In this document: piece by piece, positions 43,201 to 52,070 of the stretch
How the letters are laid out: each line of letters starts with the position of its first letter
Numbering within the stretch: the first letter of the stretch is position 1
Assembly (NCBI GenBank): GCA_029946065.1
Contig: JAQSDU010000015.1
Span: 1-64,000 of the forward strand
DNA: 64,000 nt
From: Flavobacterium sp.
GTDB lineage: Bacteria > Bacteroidota > Bacteroidia > Flavobacteriales > Flavobacteriaceae
Direction of reading: 5' to 3'
Translations under genes and position numbers: made by a program
The notes under the pieces: model-generated
What the model saw: only the letters and a program-made list of their open reading frames with translations
Databases searched by the model: none
What the model was told of the DNA's origin: nothing

Positions 43201-46200
43201 TTGGTGTGATTGTAAGGGCTAAAGTTTCCGTATGACATCCATTTACAAAAGTGTAGTTGCCGCTTTCCGCATAAGTATTGCCGTTTCCAACTGCCCATAG
43301 ATAACTATCGCAGGCACTAACTGTAGTTGTATTTGTAGTTGATGGCGTAATAGTTAATACCAATGTTTCCGTATGGCATCCCGTAACCACATTATAAGTA
43401 CCCGATGTTGTATAATCCTGATTATTTACTAGCCAATGATACGTGTCACAAGCCGAAGCTGTAGTAGTATTGCTTGTATTTGTTGTCACCGTTACCGTTG
43501 TCGCTGTTGAAGTTGCTGTGCATCCATTGTCGCTGGTTATTGTTACAGAATAATTCCCCGAGGTTGTCGCAATAATGCTTGGGGTTGTAGCACCATTAGA
43601 CCACAAATATGATACTCCAGCGCTCGCTGTCAAAGTTACATTACCTCCTGAGCAGAAAGTGGTTGGACCGCTAGTCATAATGGTAGCAGGAGTGTCGCAT
43701 GAAATTCCGGTAACCAAAAAATTATCAATCCTACTCGTACCACCTGTTGCAACAGTGCCGTTATTGATAGATGTCGTATTAACGTTTACAACCCTTAAAT
43801 AAATGGATGATTTGTTATTTAATCCTGAGATTGTAGAAAGGTCAAATGATTTAACAGAAACTGTTTTCGGACTACCTGTGTTGCTCCATGAGTCATTTGT
43901 GATGGTATAAGAACTGCCAAAATCTGTAAAGGCAGTTCCATTAAGACTGTATTGAATTTTAAATGTAGATGGTCCGGTGTTGCTTCCGGTCTGGTCTAAA
44001 CTGATGGCAATGCTATGATAATTAGAAGTATTGACTTTAAACTGATAATAATCTCCCACTCCCCAATGTTCAGAAGTTACCGATTTTGAGGAAGCATTTC
44101 CGGCAGCATTTGACCATACCGTCGCAGCATTAGCATGCGTTGCGCTGAACAAACTTCCTGCCGTTTGCGATCCCTGGTCTGCTAAAGCGGAACCTGTTAC
44201 TGTGGCATTTGCACCTGTATTTGTAGTGGTTACACCTTCAAAAGTCCATTTTGCGACTGAAGTCAATACAACCTGAACCTGACTAATGACTGGTGCAGCA
44301 TTATAATTTTCATTACCCGACTGTGAAGCTGTGATTGTAGTGGCACCAGATCCTACTATGGTAACGGTATTACCACTGATGGTAGCAACCGCGGTATTCG
44401 AGCTCGTATAACTGATTGGCAAGCCTGAAGAGGCATTGAGCGGTAACGAAAACGTTCCGTCTGCCGTAGTTTTATCTGTTAGCACATTGAATGTGATTGT
44501 TTGGTCGGCTTTATTGACTGTTAAGGATTGGGTAGCATTTGCAGCGGCATTGTAATTTGAGTTTCCGGTTTGTGAAGCGGTAATAACAGTAGTACCAACA
44601 CCTACAATTGTAACTGTTCCGTTTGCAGCAACCGTTGCCACAGCTGGATTACTTGTTAAATAACTAACAGTTAATCCTGAAGTTGCAGTAGAAACTGCAC
44701 TATAAGGTGCATCGCCATAAGTTTTGGTAACAAGTGATGTTAATGCACTTAGTGTTTGGTTTGCTTTGCCTACAGTCAGGCTTTGTGTCAATCCCGTCGC
44801 TGCATTGTAATTGCCATTTCCGCTTTGTGAGGCAGTGATAGTCGTAGTGCCTGCGCCAACGATGGTCACTATTCCAGATGCAGACACCGTGGCCACTCCT
44901 GGCGACGAACTGGAATAAGTTACTGTCAGTCCCGAAGTTGCTGTTGTCGCAACACTATAAGCTGCATCACCAAAAAATTTGCTCTCCGTCAATGCAATTC
45001 CGTTGATGATCTGGTCTGCTTTATTGATTGTTGCGGTCAGACCTATAGGTTGCGTCAGTGAATAATTTACTGTTGCTGTTCCGGTAAGTGTATAACCTGA
45101 AGCGGTAATCGGTTTATTGGTTCCAGCATTCGCATTTGCAAAAGTATAGGAAGGCGCAGAACCACCTAAATTAACGTCATCCGTACCTACTATTCCGTCT
45201 AAGGTGGCTGTTCCTGTAACTGAAGCCGCTGCTGTGGCGTCATAGGTTTTATCAACGCCAATGAGGCCCGTAATCGTTAATGTTTTTTGCGCAACACTGC
45301 TGTTGGCTGTAGCAATGGTTATAGTTGTTGCACCATTGCTAGTCATCGCAACATTCCCTGAATACGATCCAACTGTAGTTGTAGCAGACAGACGGACATA
45401 CACTGTTGTAGCTGATACATTGCCCGCACCACCAACTGTAATTGAAGTTGCATACCCACTGTTTGAGGTTAAGGAAACCTCAAAACCTGACGGTGCGGTA
45501 ACTAAGATGCCTTCCGTTAATGACTGACCACTTAGGCTAAAGGAAGTTGCAGCGCTTGCAATACCATAAGTAGTATTCAAAGAGGCTAAGGCACCACTAA
45601 TGAAAATTGTCGGTGTTGTGGCAATGATATCGGCAGCCAAGACTGTCGGTTGTAGCAGAAAATAATTTCCTGCAGCCAATCCGGTTAGAGAATATCCAGT
45701 AACATTTACAGGGATATTCGTTCCCACTGCTGAACTAGTGAAAGCGGCAACCGGGGTTCCTGTTAATATAACATTGGCTTCATCGCCTGAAACGATTCCC
45801 GATAAAGCAGCTGTACCAGACAAAGTAGCGTTTGTATTTCCATCATAGGATTTGTTGTTTGCTGTCAGACCCGTAATTGATAAACTTTTAGCCGTGACGG
45901 TTAATGTCTGTGTTGCAGATGTTGCATTATAATTATCATTTGAGATTTGGGAAGCTGTAATTGTAGCTGTTCCAACGCCTACAATGTGAATATTTCCTGA
46001 TATGATATCTGCAACTGCTGTATTGTTGGACGAATAAGTAATTGCATTTATTCCTGATGTAACCGAGCTAGCTCCAGGAGCATAATCTGCAGTCCCATAT
46101 ATTTTGGTATTGGTCGAAGCAAAAACAATAGATTGATTGGCTTTATTTACGGTGATAGTCCCACTAATGTAACTCACAGTAGCATAATTTGAAGCGTTAT

Positions 46201-47476
46201 AAGTGGCACCACTGCCGTTTGTCACTGCCGATGGCGTAATACTTCCTGTATAAACTGCGGGCGAAACAGTGCTTAAAGTAGCCGATGTATTCGCTGCTGC
46301 GCCTGTACCATAACTATTAAAAACTGTTGCTCCTGTTCCTAAACTATCAGTGTATAATAAGCCTGACACAGTAAAATTGACAGAAGAGCCATTTGTTAAA
46401 GTTGCTCCATATGTTTTAGAGACGCCATTCGCTGTAATAGTCAGACCTGTTGCAGCAGAATTTATCGTTAATGTAGCTGATGCGCTTCCTGCATTGTAAC
46501 CTGCGGCTGCCGCTTGGTTGGCTGTAATAGTTGTATTGCCCACACCTTTTATTGTCACAACTCCAGAATTGTTTATCGTAGCAACAGCTGTATTAGCGCT
46601 AGAATAAGTAATTGCACCTGTACTATCTGAAGAGGCTATCATCGTGAATCCGTTAGCATCGCCGTAGTTTTTTGTAACATTGCTGAAGTTATTAAATGTA
46701 GGGTTAACAGCAGGAGCTGCAGCAGTTATACTAAAATTATCAATTCCAACTGCATGGTCGTTACCTGAATCATTGAGATCGATCCACCGAATCCATAGTG
46801 TAGTAGCGTTTGTCCAATTTAAGGAAGATAAGGTTCCACCTAAATTTGCTACTTTCCCCGCAACATTTCCAACTACCGCAGCAGCGGTTGCGGTTGCGAC
46901 GGGCGTTGTAAAAGTAAATGAGCTTGCAGTGCTGTTCCAAGTACTTACACTTGCAAAAGTAGCACCAAAGCCATATTGCACGGTCAGTGTTTGAGCATTG
47001 GCGTTCCCTCCGTTTCTCCACTGTTCCCCGTCAAAATTTATTGTGGCAGAATTTACAGTACTTCCTGTAGTATTTGTTACAGAAAAAGCTAAATATCCGG
47101 CTGCTGCGCCGCTTCCCGGGCTTCCCCAATATGTACCACCTGACGCAAAACTTCCCAGAGATCTTTCGGTATTTCCAGATGTGGCACCATAACTGTTGTA
47201 GGTGAAATTTCCGGTACTTCCGGTTTCAGCACTGTAACTGGTTATTGCGGCGTTGGCACCATTGTAAAGGTACCAGCCCGTAATTGTGGAATTATTTGTC
47301 CACACAATTGATGTAGCGCTAGTTGCCGGTAAGCCATCAAAGTTTTGCGAATAAGTTAGATTTCCTGAAGTAATTGCAACTTGTCCGAAACTTTTCCCGG
47401 AGACAATTAAACATAAAAAAGCAACACACAAAAAGAGGTTTAAAGCCGATCTCTTAAAAAGTAAATTATTTTTCAT
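40289..47476 (-). CDS. Giant (~2395 aa) T9SS-secreted multi-repeat surface protein/adhesin
   Basis: Signal peptide (MKNNLLFKRSALNLFLCVAFLCLIVSGKSFGQ), MBG/YDG-like repeats, Big-like TITASQSGNxNYNAA repeats, 47-aa Cys-pair repeats, WELPAGV repeats, type A sorting domain (VVAYPNPFTSALQLNF...LRVIKK). ORF track start 47509; ATG at 47476 preferred. Confidence 0.9.
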   Translation of the reverse strand: MKNNLLFKRSALNLFLCVAFLCLIVSGKSFGQVAITSGNLTYSQNFDGLPATSATSIVWTNNSTITGWYLYNGANAAITSYSAETGSTGNFTYNSYGATSGNTERSLGSFASGGTYWGSPGSGAAAGYLAFSVTNTTGSTVNSATINFDGEQWRNGGNANAQTLTVQYGFGATFASVSTWNSTASSFTFTTPVATATAAAVVGNVAGKVANLGGTLSSLNWTNATTLWIRWIDLNDSGNDHAVGIDNFSITAAAPAVNPTFNNFSNVTKNYGDANGFTMIASSDSTGAITYSSANTAVATINNSGVVTIKGVGNTTITANQAAAAGYNAGSASATLTINSAATGLTITANGVSKTYGATLTNGSSVNFTVSGLLYTDSLGTGATVFNSYGTGAAANTSATLSTVSPAVYTGSITPSAVTNGSGATYNASNYATVSYISGTITVNKANQSIVFASTNTKIYGTADYAPGASSVTSGINAITYSSNNTAVADIISGNIHIVGVGTATITASQISNDNYNATSATQTLTVTAKSLSITGLTANNKSYDGNTNATLSGTAALSGIVSGDEANVILTGTPVAAFTSSAVGTNIPVNVTGYSLTGLAAGNYFLLQPTVLAADIIATTPTIFISGALASLNTTYGIASAATSFSLSGQSLTEGILVTAPSGFEVSLTSNSGYATSITVGGAGNVSATTVYVRLSATTTVGSYSGNVAMTSNGATTITIATANSSVAQKTLTITGLIGVDKTYDATAAASVTGTATLDGIVGTDDVNLGGSAPSYTFANANAGTNKPITASGYTLTGTATVNYSLTQPIGLTATINKADQIINGIALTESKFFGDAAYSVATTATSGLTVTYSSSSPGVATVSASGIVTIVGAGTTTITASQSGNGNYNAATGLTQSLTVGKANQTLSALTSLVTKTYGDAPYSAVSTATSGLTVSYLTSNPAVATVAANGTVTIVGVGTTVITASQTGNSNYNAAANATQSLTVNKADQTITFNVLTDKTTADGTFSLPLNASSGLPISYTSSNTAVATISGNTVTIVGSGATTITASQSGNENYNAAPVISQVQVVLTSVAKWTFEGVTTTNTGANATVTGSALADQGSQTAGSLFSATHANAATVWSNAAGNASSKSVTSEHWGVGDYYQFKVNTSNYHSIAISLDQTGSNTGPSTFKIQYSLNGTAFTDFGSSYTITNDSWSNTGSPKTVSVKSFDLSTISGLNNKSSIYLRVVNVNTTSINNGTVATGGTSRIDNFLVTGISCDTPATIMTSGPTTFCSGGNVTLTASAGVSYLWSNGATTPSIIATTSGNYSVTITSDNGCTATSTATTVTVTTNTSNTTTASACDTYHWLVNNQDYTTSGTYNVVTGCHTETLVLTITPSTTNTTTVSACDSYLWAVGNGNTYAESGNYTFVNGCHTETLALTITPTTSHTTTVAVCDSYTWTAGNSNTYTQSGNYIYLNGCHTETLALTINTNTITTQPSNALICKATGAAVSLSVVSGSSTATYQWYSQLPTDNTTWTLLTANENYAGVTSSILNITKTDPIIPETGTKYKVVIISDCGSITSNAVIITDVILPIPGSLILTDDNATAPATPTTPITAVGIYVGTDTALKLTAAPVNNSNLLYKWILPVGVTSSSTDTGTGLTITPGNIIYVKFLATTATTPLVIYVQTINSLGCNSSLKPSAVFNRLVPVAPALTMNNGTDATAIYNFSAYMGTNTVLRLSVTPTASTTSYEWELPIGINRVTALNGGTITASTSSTEPFIFVNFSGVTSLNTYSYTTTGGVLTYALRIGVKSKNGVGTSVTNNNTLSNPTTTSTAKLITLTAVVPVPPATLTLNNGITADPITVISKLIGQQGTYRLSATTSVLATSYFWELPSGVTRMTAINGGTTTNSTTSAEPFIYVKFTDNVALPYLQFGVKAVNSVGNSASNNAALTPATASTAKLLRLNITVPIAPAPLTLNDGITTTAITTISKFIGQQGTYRLSAGISALANSYLWELPAGVVRVTALNNGTIDTSDSSIDPFIFVKFTENVSAPFMQFGVKAANGVGSSVTNNATLVPLTTSTAKILRLNTTVPAAPATLTLTDFGTVLTIVSKYVGKPTTLKLTAAVSPLANSYSWELPAGVTRTDENGLTVAGLTSVDPFIYINLVSVSVTSSATVSFIFGVKAINGIGTSATVNAAPNAVSTAKLLTVTAGLPGGISILNGTFSVCNRAAGYDYSVSAPVGANYYSITAPAGSIVTSAAFPFNMSNALITPDTNFNIQYSGTAAFSLSDKSLVIKSGNAFGLSASKTVILTKITCPTDLPRMAVDLLSDVFEVVAYPNPFTSALQLNFKTASEDQIEVKVYDMVGKLIEIYQSSTSEMKNQKMGDNYPSGIYNIIVKQGGNQKTLRVIKK
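43060..43487 (-). repeat. Tandem 141-bp (47-codon) repeat, three copies, inside giant T9SS gene
   Basis: GTATGACA/GTATGGCA motif at 43089, 43230 and 43371, exactly 141 bp apart; encodes ACDSYxWxxGN..YxxSGxYxxxxGCHTETLxLTI. Confidence 0.85.
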
Positions 47477-47618
47477 CCGAGTTATAATTTCTAATTGATT
47501 ATACCTCACAATATTAAAACGGATTTTTATTAAAAAAGTAATTTGAATGATATGAAATTATTATATAAGTGTAACCATTTAACTCGTTTGGAATATCTAG
47601 TGACATTAAATCAAATAA

Positions 47619-47648
47619 AAAAAGCCTGACATTGCTATCAGGCTTTTT
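47619..47648. terminator. Bidirectional terminator
   Basis: AAAAAGCCTGA-cattgcta-TCAGGCTTTTT perfect 11-bp arms. Confidence 0.8.
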
Positions 47649-47665
47649 AATATTTATTTTCAATT

Positions 47666-47878
47666 TTACGATATTTCTTCTTGTAGCGTCTCATTATCTT
47701 TAAACTCATTATAAATATTTTCTACCACCTCGCAATCAAGACATGAAATGGTTATGCAATTGGCATAATATTCTGATATTACAACGTGAATGTGGGTATC
47801 TCCAGAACCGCATTTTGAACAACTAATTTTAAAATTCTCAATATCATTTACTTCCCCGAAAATCTGAATAGCCGCCAT
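47666..47878 (-). CDS. Small putative zinc-binding protein (two CxxC pairs), unknown function
   Basis: 70 aa: CSKCGSGDTHIHVV...CITISCLDCEVVENI; terminator directly downstream. Confidence 0.6.
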   Translation of the reverse strand: MAAIQIFGEVNDIENFKISCSKCGSGDTHIHVVISEYYANCITISCLDCEVVENIYNEFKDNETLQEEIS

Positions 47879-48220
47879 ATTTTGATTGTTTTGGAATACA
47901 AATATAATGAATAATTACAAAAAAATATTTTGAATTTAAATCGAAACTTGATTTTTATCTTTATTCAAGTTCGGGCAACAGCTGTTTAGGATAAATTAAT
48001 GCAAAAATTAGACCGGCGCACATCAAAGGTAAGAAATTCCCGATTGATCAATAATAAATTTGTTTCAGGTATAATATATGCCATAAAACAAAAAGGCTGC
48101 AAATCCTACCGTCGAAATAGATTTTACGCAATAGCGAGGTTAGCGCAGATAAATCAAGGTAATTTTAGGTTTTGTATGCTTTTGCATCGTAAATAATTTT
48201 AACAAATATATAACCTTAAT

Positions 48221-48246
48221 AATAACGGAACGAACGTTCCGTTATT
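48221..48246. promoter_or_regulatory. Palindromic operator AATAACGGAACG-aa-CGTTCCGTTATT next to TATCTTTG -7 element
   Basis: 12-bp perfect arms; TATCTTTG at 48248-48255; core recurs at 49062 before TetR gene. Confidence 0.75.
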
Positions 48247-48291
48247 GTATCTTTGTACCATAATTTTTAAGAACAATTTAAAATAAAAAAA

Positions 48292-49044
48292 ATGAAAAAA
48301 TTAGAAGGTAAGATTGCATTGGTTACTGGAGGTAACAGTGGTATTGGTTATGCAGCAGCTGCGGATTTTGTGGCACAAGGTGCGAAAGTGATTATCACAG
48401 GAAGAAACGAAGAGGCTTTAAAAAAAGCAGAGAATGATTTGAATGTTATCGGATTTATTGCCGACCAGTCAGATTTAGGGTCGTTGGATAGGCTCGCCGC
48501 TCAAGTAAAAGCGCAATTTGGGAGCATTGATATTATTTTCTTGAACGCAGGAACGGCATCATTTGCGCCTTTAGAATCAGCAACAGAAGCGCATTATGAT
48601 AGTATTATGAACACAAATGTGAAAGGTGTTTATTTTACTATCCAAAAATTGCTTCCGATACTAAATGATGGCGGATCGATAATACTTAATACCTCAATTA
48701 ATGCCAATATTGGAATGCCGAATTCTAGTGTGTATGCCGCAAGTAAAGGTGCGGTACTTTCGCTAAATAGGGTTTTCGCGACTGAACTTGCGCCAAGGAA
48801 AATTAGGGTTAATGCAGTATCTCCTGGTCCAGTGGAAACCCCATTATACGAAAAATTAGGACTAAGCAAAGAAGAGATCGAAGGATTTGGAACTGTTTTA
48901 GGCGATAAGATTTTGTTGAAACGTTTTGCGAAGCCGGCAGAAGTCGCAGCCACGGTAACTTTTCTTGCTTCTGATGATGCTTCATTTATTACCGGAACTG
49001 AAATTGTTGTAGATGGAGGGCTTACTGTTAATGCTGTGGTGTAA
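48292..49044 (+). CDS. SDR-family NAD(P)-dependent oxidoreductase
   Basis: TGGNSGIGYA, NAG, YAASKGA, SPGPVETPLY, DGG. Confidence 0.93.
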   Translation: MKKLEGKIALVTGGNSGIGYAAAADFVAQGAKVIITGRNEEALKKAENDLNVIGFIADQSDLGSLDRLAAQVKAQFGSIDIIFLNAGTASFAPLESATEAHYDSIMNTNVKGVYFTIQKLLPILNDGGSIILNTSINANIGMPNSSVYAASKGAVLSLNRVFATELAPRKIRVNAVSPGPVETPLYEKLGLSKEEIEGFGTVLGDKILLKRFAKPAEVAATVTFLASDDASFITGTEIVVDGGLTVNAVV

Positions 49045-49061
49045 TTTTTTCGCATAATATT

Positions 49062-49077
49062 CGGAATGAACGTTCCG
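49062..49077. promoter_or_regulatory. Second copy of the palindromic operator (CGGAATG-AA-CGTTCCG)
   Basis: Same core as 48225-48241 with one mismatch, directly upstream of TetR gene. Confidence 0.7.
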
Positions 49078-49112
49078 TTTTGTAATTTTACAAGTCAAGC
49101 GTTAATAAAGTT

Positions 49113-49694
49113 ATGGCAAAGTTAAAAGCATTTAGTGAAGATGTTGTTCTAGATAAGGCAATTGAAATTTTCTGGTATAAAGGATACAATGGTACGTCTG
49201 CACAAGATCTTGTTAACCATTTGGGTTTAAGTAGATCAAGTCTGTATGATACCTTTGGAGACAAAAGGTCTTTGTTTATCAAAGCATTAGAGCGATATCA
49301 AAATAAATCGCTGAATGTACTTAAAACGGCGTTGGAAACAGCAGACGATGTAAAGCTGGCAATCAAACAAATTTTTGAACAAGCTGCAGTCGAAAGTTTT
49401 CAGGACAGCCTCACAAAAGGTTGCTTCATGGTCAATACGTCTGTTGAACTTGCTATTCATGATACAGATATAGCGGCTATAGTTAATAAAAACAGAATAA
49501 AAATAGAAGCCGTTTTTTTATATGCGATCGAAAGAGGGCAGGATAAAGGTCAAATTTCAAAGGCTATTTCAGCATTAGCATTGGCCAGGTTCTTGTTCAA
49601 TAATTATTCTGGAATTAGGGTTTTATCCAGATCTGTAATTAATGACAAATATGTCATGCAAGATATTGTAAAAGTTATATCAGATGTGCTCTAA
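49113..49694 (+). CDS. TetR/AcrR-family transcriptional regulator
   Basis: N-terminal HTH (AIEIFWYKGYNGTSAQDLVNHLGLSRSSLYDTFGDKRSLFIKALERY). Confidence 0.93.
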   Translation: MAKLKAFSEDVVLDKAIEIFWYKGYNGTSAQDLVNHLGLSRSSLYDTFGDKRSLFIKALERYQNKSLNVLKTALETADDVKLAIKQIFEQAAVESFQDSLTKGCFMVNTSVELAIHDTDIAAIVNKNRIKIEAVFLYAIERGQDKGQISKAISALALARFLFNNYSGIRVLSRSVINDKYVMQDIVKVISDVL

Positions 49695-49701
49695 TTTTAA
49701 A

Positions 49702-49732
49702 AAAAACCACTTTTTACAAAGTGGTTTTTTTT
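49702..49732. terminator. Terminator after TetR gene
   Basis: AAAAACCACTTT-ttac-AAAGTGGTTTTTTT. Confidence 0.8.
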
Positions 49733-49757
49733 GAGTTGAAACTTTCGATTTATGAAT

Positions 49758-50446
49758 TCAGATGATTTTATATGAATTGCATTTGATAAATATGATTACC
49801 AAAGCGGCCCCGACCAGCGACATTCCAACACCTACCAGGTTTGGAGTCGCAAAATCATAGCCTGCAATAAGTGGCAAACCGCCTAAAAATGCGCCCAGAG
49901 CATTACCGATATTAAAACTTGCCTGCATAGCTGCTGACGCTAAAACCTCTGCGCCCTTTGCAGTCTGGAGCATAAGTATTTGTAAAGGAGCTACAAGTGA
50001 GAAGGCAAAAAATCCAGTCATAAAACCATAACCAGGCTGGTTATCGGATATTGTGCGACGAAATAAACCATGATAAGGTCGAATGCCATCAAACATAATA
50101 GTATTAATATTGTTTTTTCTGGCGCAAACCGATCTGAAAGATAGCCGCCAAAAATATTACCCACGACCATACCCAAACCTGCAAGACTAAGTATATAAGG
50201 AACGTTCTCTGCTTCAAACCCTGAAATTTGCGTAAGCATAGGCGCTATATAACTGATCCAACTGAAAAGGCCACCGAAGCCAATTGCCGTAATCGCAATA
50301 ATTAACCATGCTTTGCCTTTCGTGAAGAAATTGAGTTGTTCTTTAAGATTTGTTTCTGTATTAGATTGGACATTCGGAAGCGATAGAGAGATAAGTATGA
50401 TTGTTACTAACGCTATTGCAGCGATAAGCATAATGGCTACGTACTT
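49758..50446 (-). pseudogene. 5'-truncated and frameshifted MFS transporter (AraJ-like C-terminal half)
   Basis: Two overlapping minus ORFs (50018..50431, 49758..50096) read as one MFS C-terminal half across a 1-nt frameshift near 50040; N-terminal TMs absent. Confidence 0.8.
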
Positions 50447-51544
50447 TCAAGGTTATTGCTGCATACTGATTTTCATGCCGGAAAGTGGTTCAGGGCATTT
50501 CTACAAGTACAAGCCAGCCAGGCCGACGGAAAATCAGCGCCCAGCCCCGTTGACCAGAATGCCCTGGATCTTCATCAGGCTTTCGCCGATTTTATGCTGT
50601 TGAACGGCACATATGAAAAATTATTAATACGCGCCGGACGTCAGGAAATGAGTTTTGGATCGCAACGCCTTGTAGCAGTGAGGGATGGGCCAAATAACCG
50701 GCAGTCTTTCGATGCCGCAAAAATAATCTATGAACAGAAACAATTTAGGGCCGATGTATTTTATAGCCATTATGTACCGGCGCGCAAAGGTATCTTCGAT
50801 GACAAATCAGTAGCGAGCAAAAAATTCTGGGGAAGCTATCTGGTATTTAAAAAAGTGCCGCTGGTACAGCATATCGATGTCTATTACCTTGGATATGAAC
50901 GCGATCCCGGCGCCTTCGATGAAGGTACAGCAAATGAGAAAAGGCATTCTGCAGGTACAAGGATATGGGGTGCAATATGCGACTGGCGTTATGATACAGA
51001 AATGGTGTACCAGTTTGGAAAATTTGGCGAGAAGAATATCGATGCATGGACAGCATCTGTCAATACTGCCTATCGCTTTTCAAAGATAAAGCTGCATCCG
51101 GAAATTGGGATAAAAGGCGAGTTCATTAGTGGTGATCGCAATTACGGCGATAATAAACTGCAGACCTTCAACCCGCTTTTTCCACGGGGCGCGTATTTTG
51201 GTCTTGCCGCACTTATCGGGCCTTCCAATCTGATCGACCTCCATCCATCGGTGTCTCTGGAACTCGCCAAAAACCTCGACTGGACAATCGACTACGATAT
51301 GTTTTGGAGGTACAGCCGTAATGATGGCCTATATGCGGCAAATGTATATCTGATCTATTCGGGAAAAATATCAGGTTCGAAGAATATCGGACAGCAATTG
51401 TCAACAGACCTTGTCTGGAGCTTAAATGATTTTATTTACCTGAGGGGCGAAATGACTTGGTTTAAGGCCGGAACTTATCTTAAAGATTCGGGCCCCGGAA
51501 AGGATATATTTTTTATAGGAACAACAGTACAACTTAAATTTTAA
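50444..51544 (+). pseudogene. 5'-truncated alginate-export-like outer membrane porin
   Basis: LLHTDFHAGKWFRAFLQVQASQADGK...DLHQAFADFMLL...LIRAGRQEMSFGSQRLVAVRDGPNNRQSFDAAKI to C-terminal QLKF; no signal peptide or N-terminal strands; only a TTG start in the ORF track. Confidence 0.75.
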
Positions 51545-51548
51545 TACC

Positions 51549-52031
51549 ATGAAAATAATATTATTGACCTTAATGCTTTTTAAAGGATTTGCAAGCCTAT
51601 CGCAAAACAAAAACGACAGAGATGCCGTCGAGGCCGCATCCAGAAAAACAGTAAGTGCTTTTTTTGACAGTTTTGGCGAAAAAAATCCCGATAAGATTGC
51701 GTCATTTATAGCAGAGGATGTCGACTGGTATATCTACGAATCAAAATATTTTCCGTGGACAGGCAAGCGCAGTAAACGATCGGAAATTCCACAAGTTTTC
51801 AAAACACTTTTTTCGTATTTTGTCGATGGCAAAGAGCAATTCAAAATGGAAGCTATGCTTGTTGATGGAAATGATGTAGCTATTTTTGCAGTCTTAGGCA
51901 GACAGTTTAAATTATCCGGCAAATCGTTTACAATGCCAATGGCCATGCACATCAAGGTAGAAAACGGACTGATTACGAAATTTTACCTTTATGAACAGAC
52001 TAAAGTTCTAGAGAAAGCGTTCAAAAAGTAA
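51549..52031 (+). CDS. Secreted SnoaL/NTF2-like protein
   Basis: Signal peptide MKIILLTLMLFKGFASLSQ; SFGEKNPDKIASFIAEDVDWYI fold pattern. Confidence 0.75.
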   Translation: MKIILLTLMLFKGFASLSQNKNDRDAVEAASRKTVSAFFDSFGEKNPDKIASFIAEDVDWYIYESKYFPWTGKRSKRSEIPQVFKTLFSYFVDGKEQFKMEAMLVDGNDVAIFAVLGRQFKLSGKSFTMPMAMHIKVENGLITKFYLYEQTKVLEKAFKK

Positions 52032-52070
52032 AAATAAAAGAAAAAAATTAGAACAAATACCAATAAAATT

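Noticed and set aside
41172-47192. Plus-strand ORFs (41172, 41360, 41535, 43575, 45261, 46680 and others)
   Set aside because: Antisense to the giant T9SS repeat gene; Val/Pro/Ala-rich shadow translations without domain features.
47999-48196. 65-aa ORF
   Set aside because: Basic, low-complexity, no recognisable domain and no promoter seen; likely spurious.
50313-50603. 96-aa plus-strand ORF across the junction
   Set aside because: Made of antisense MFS sequence joined to an out-of-frame porin; accidental open frame.
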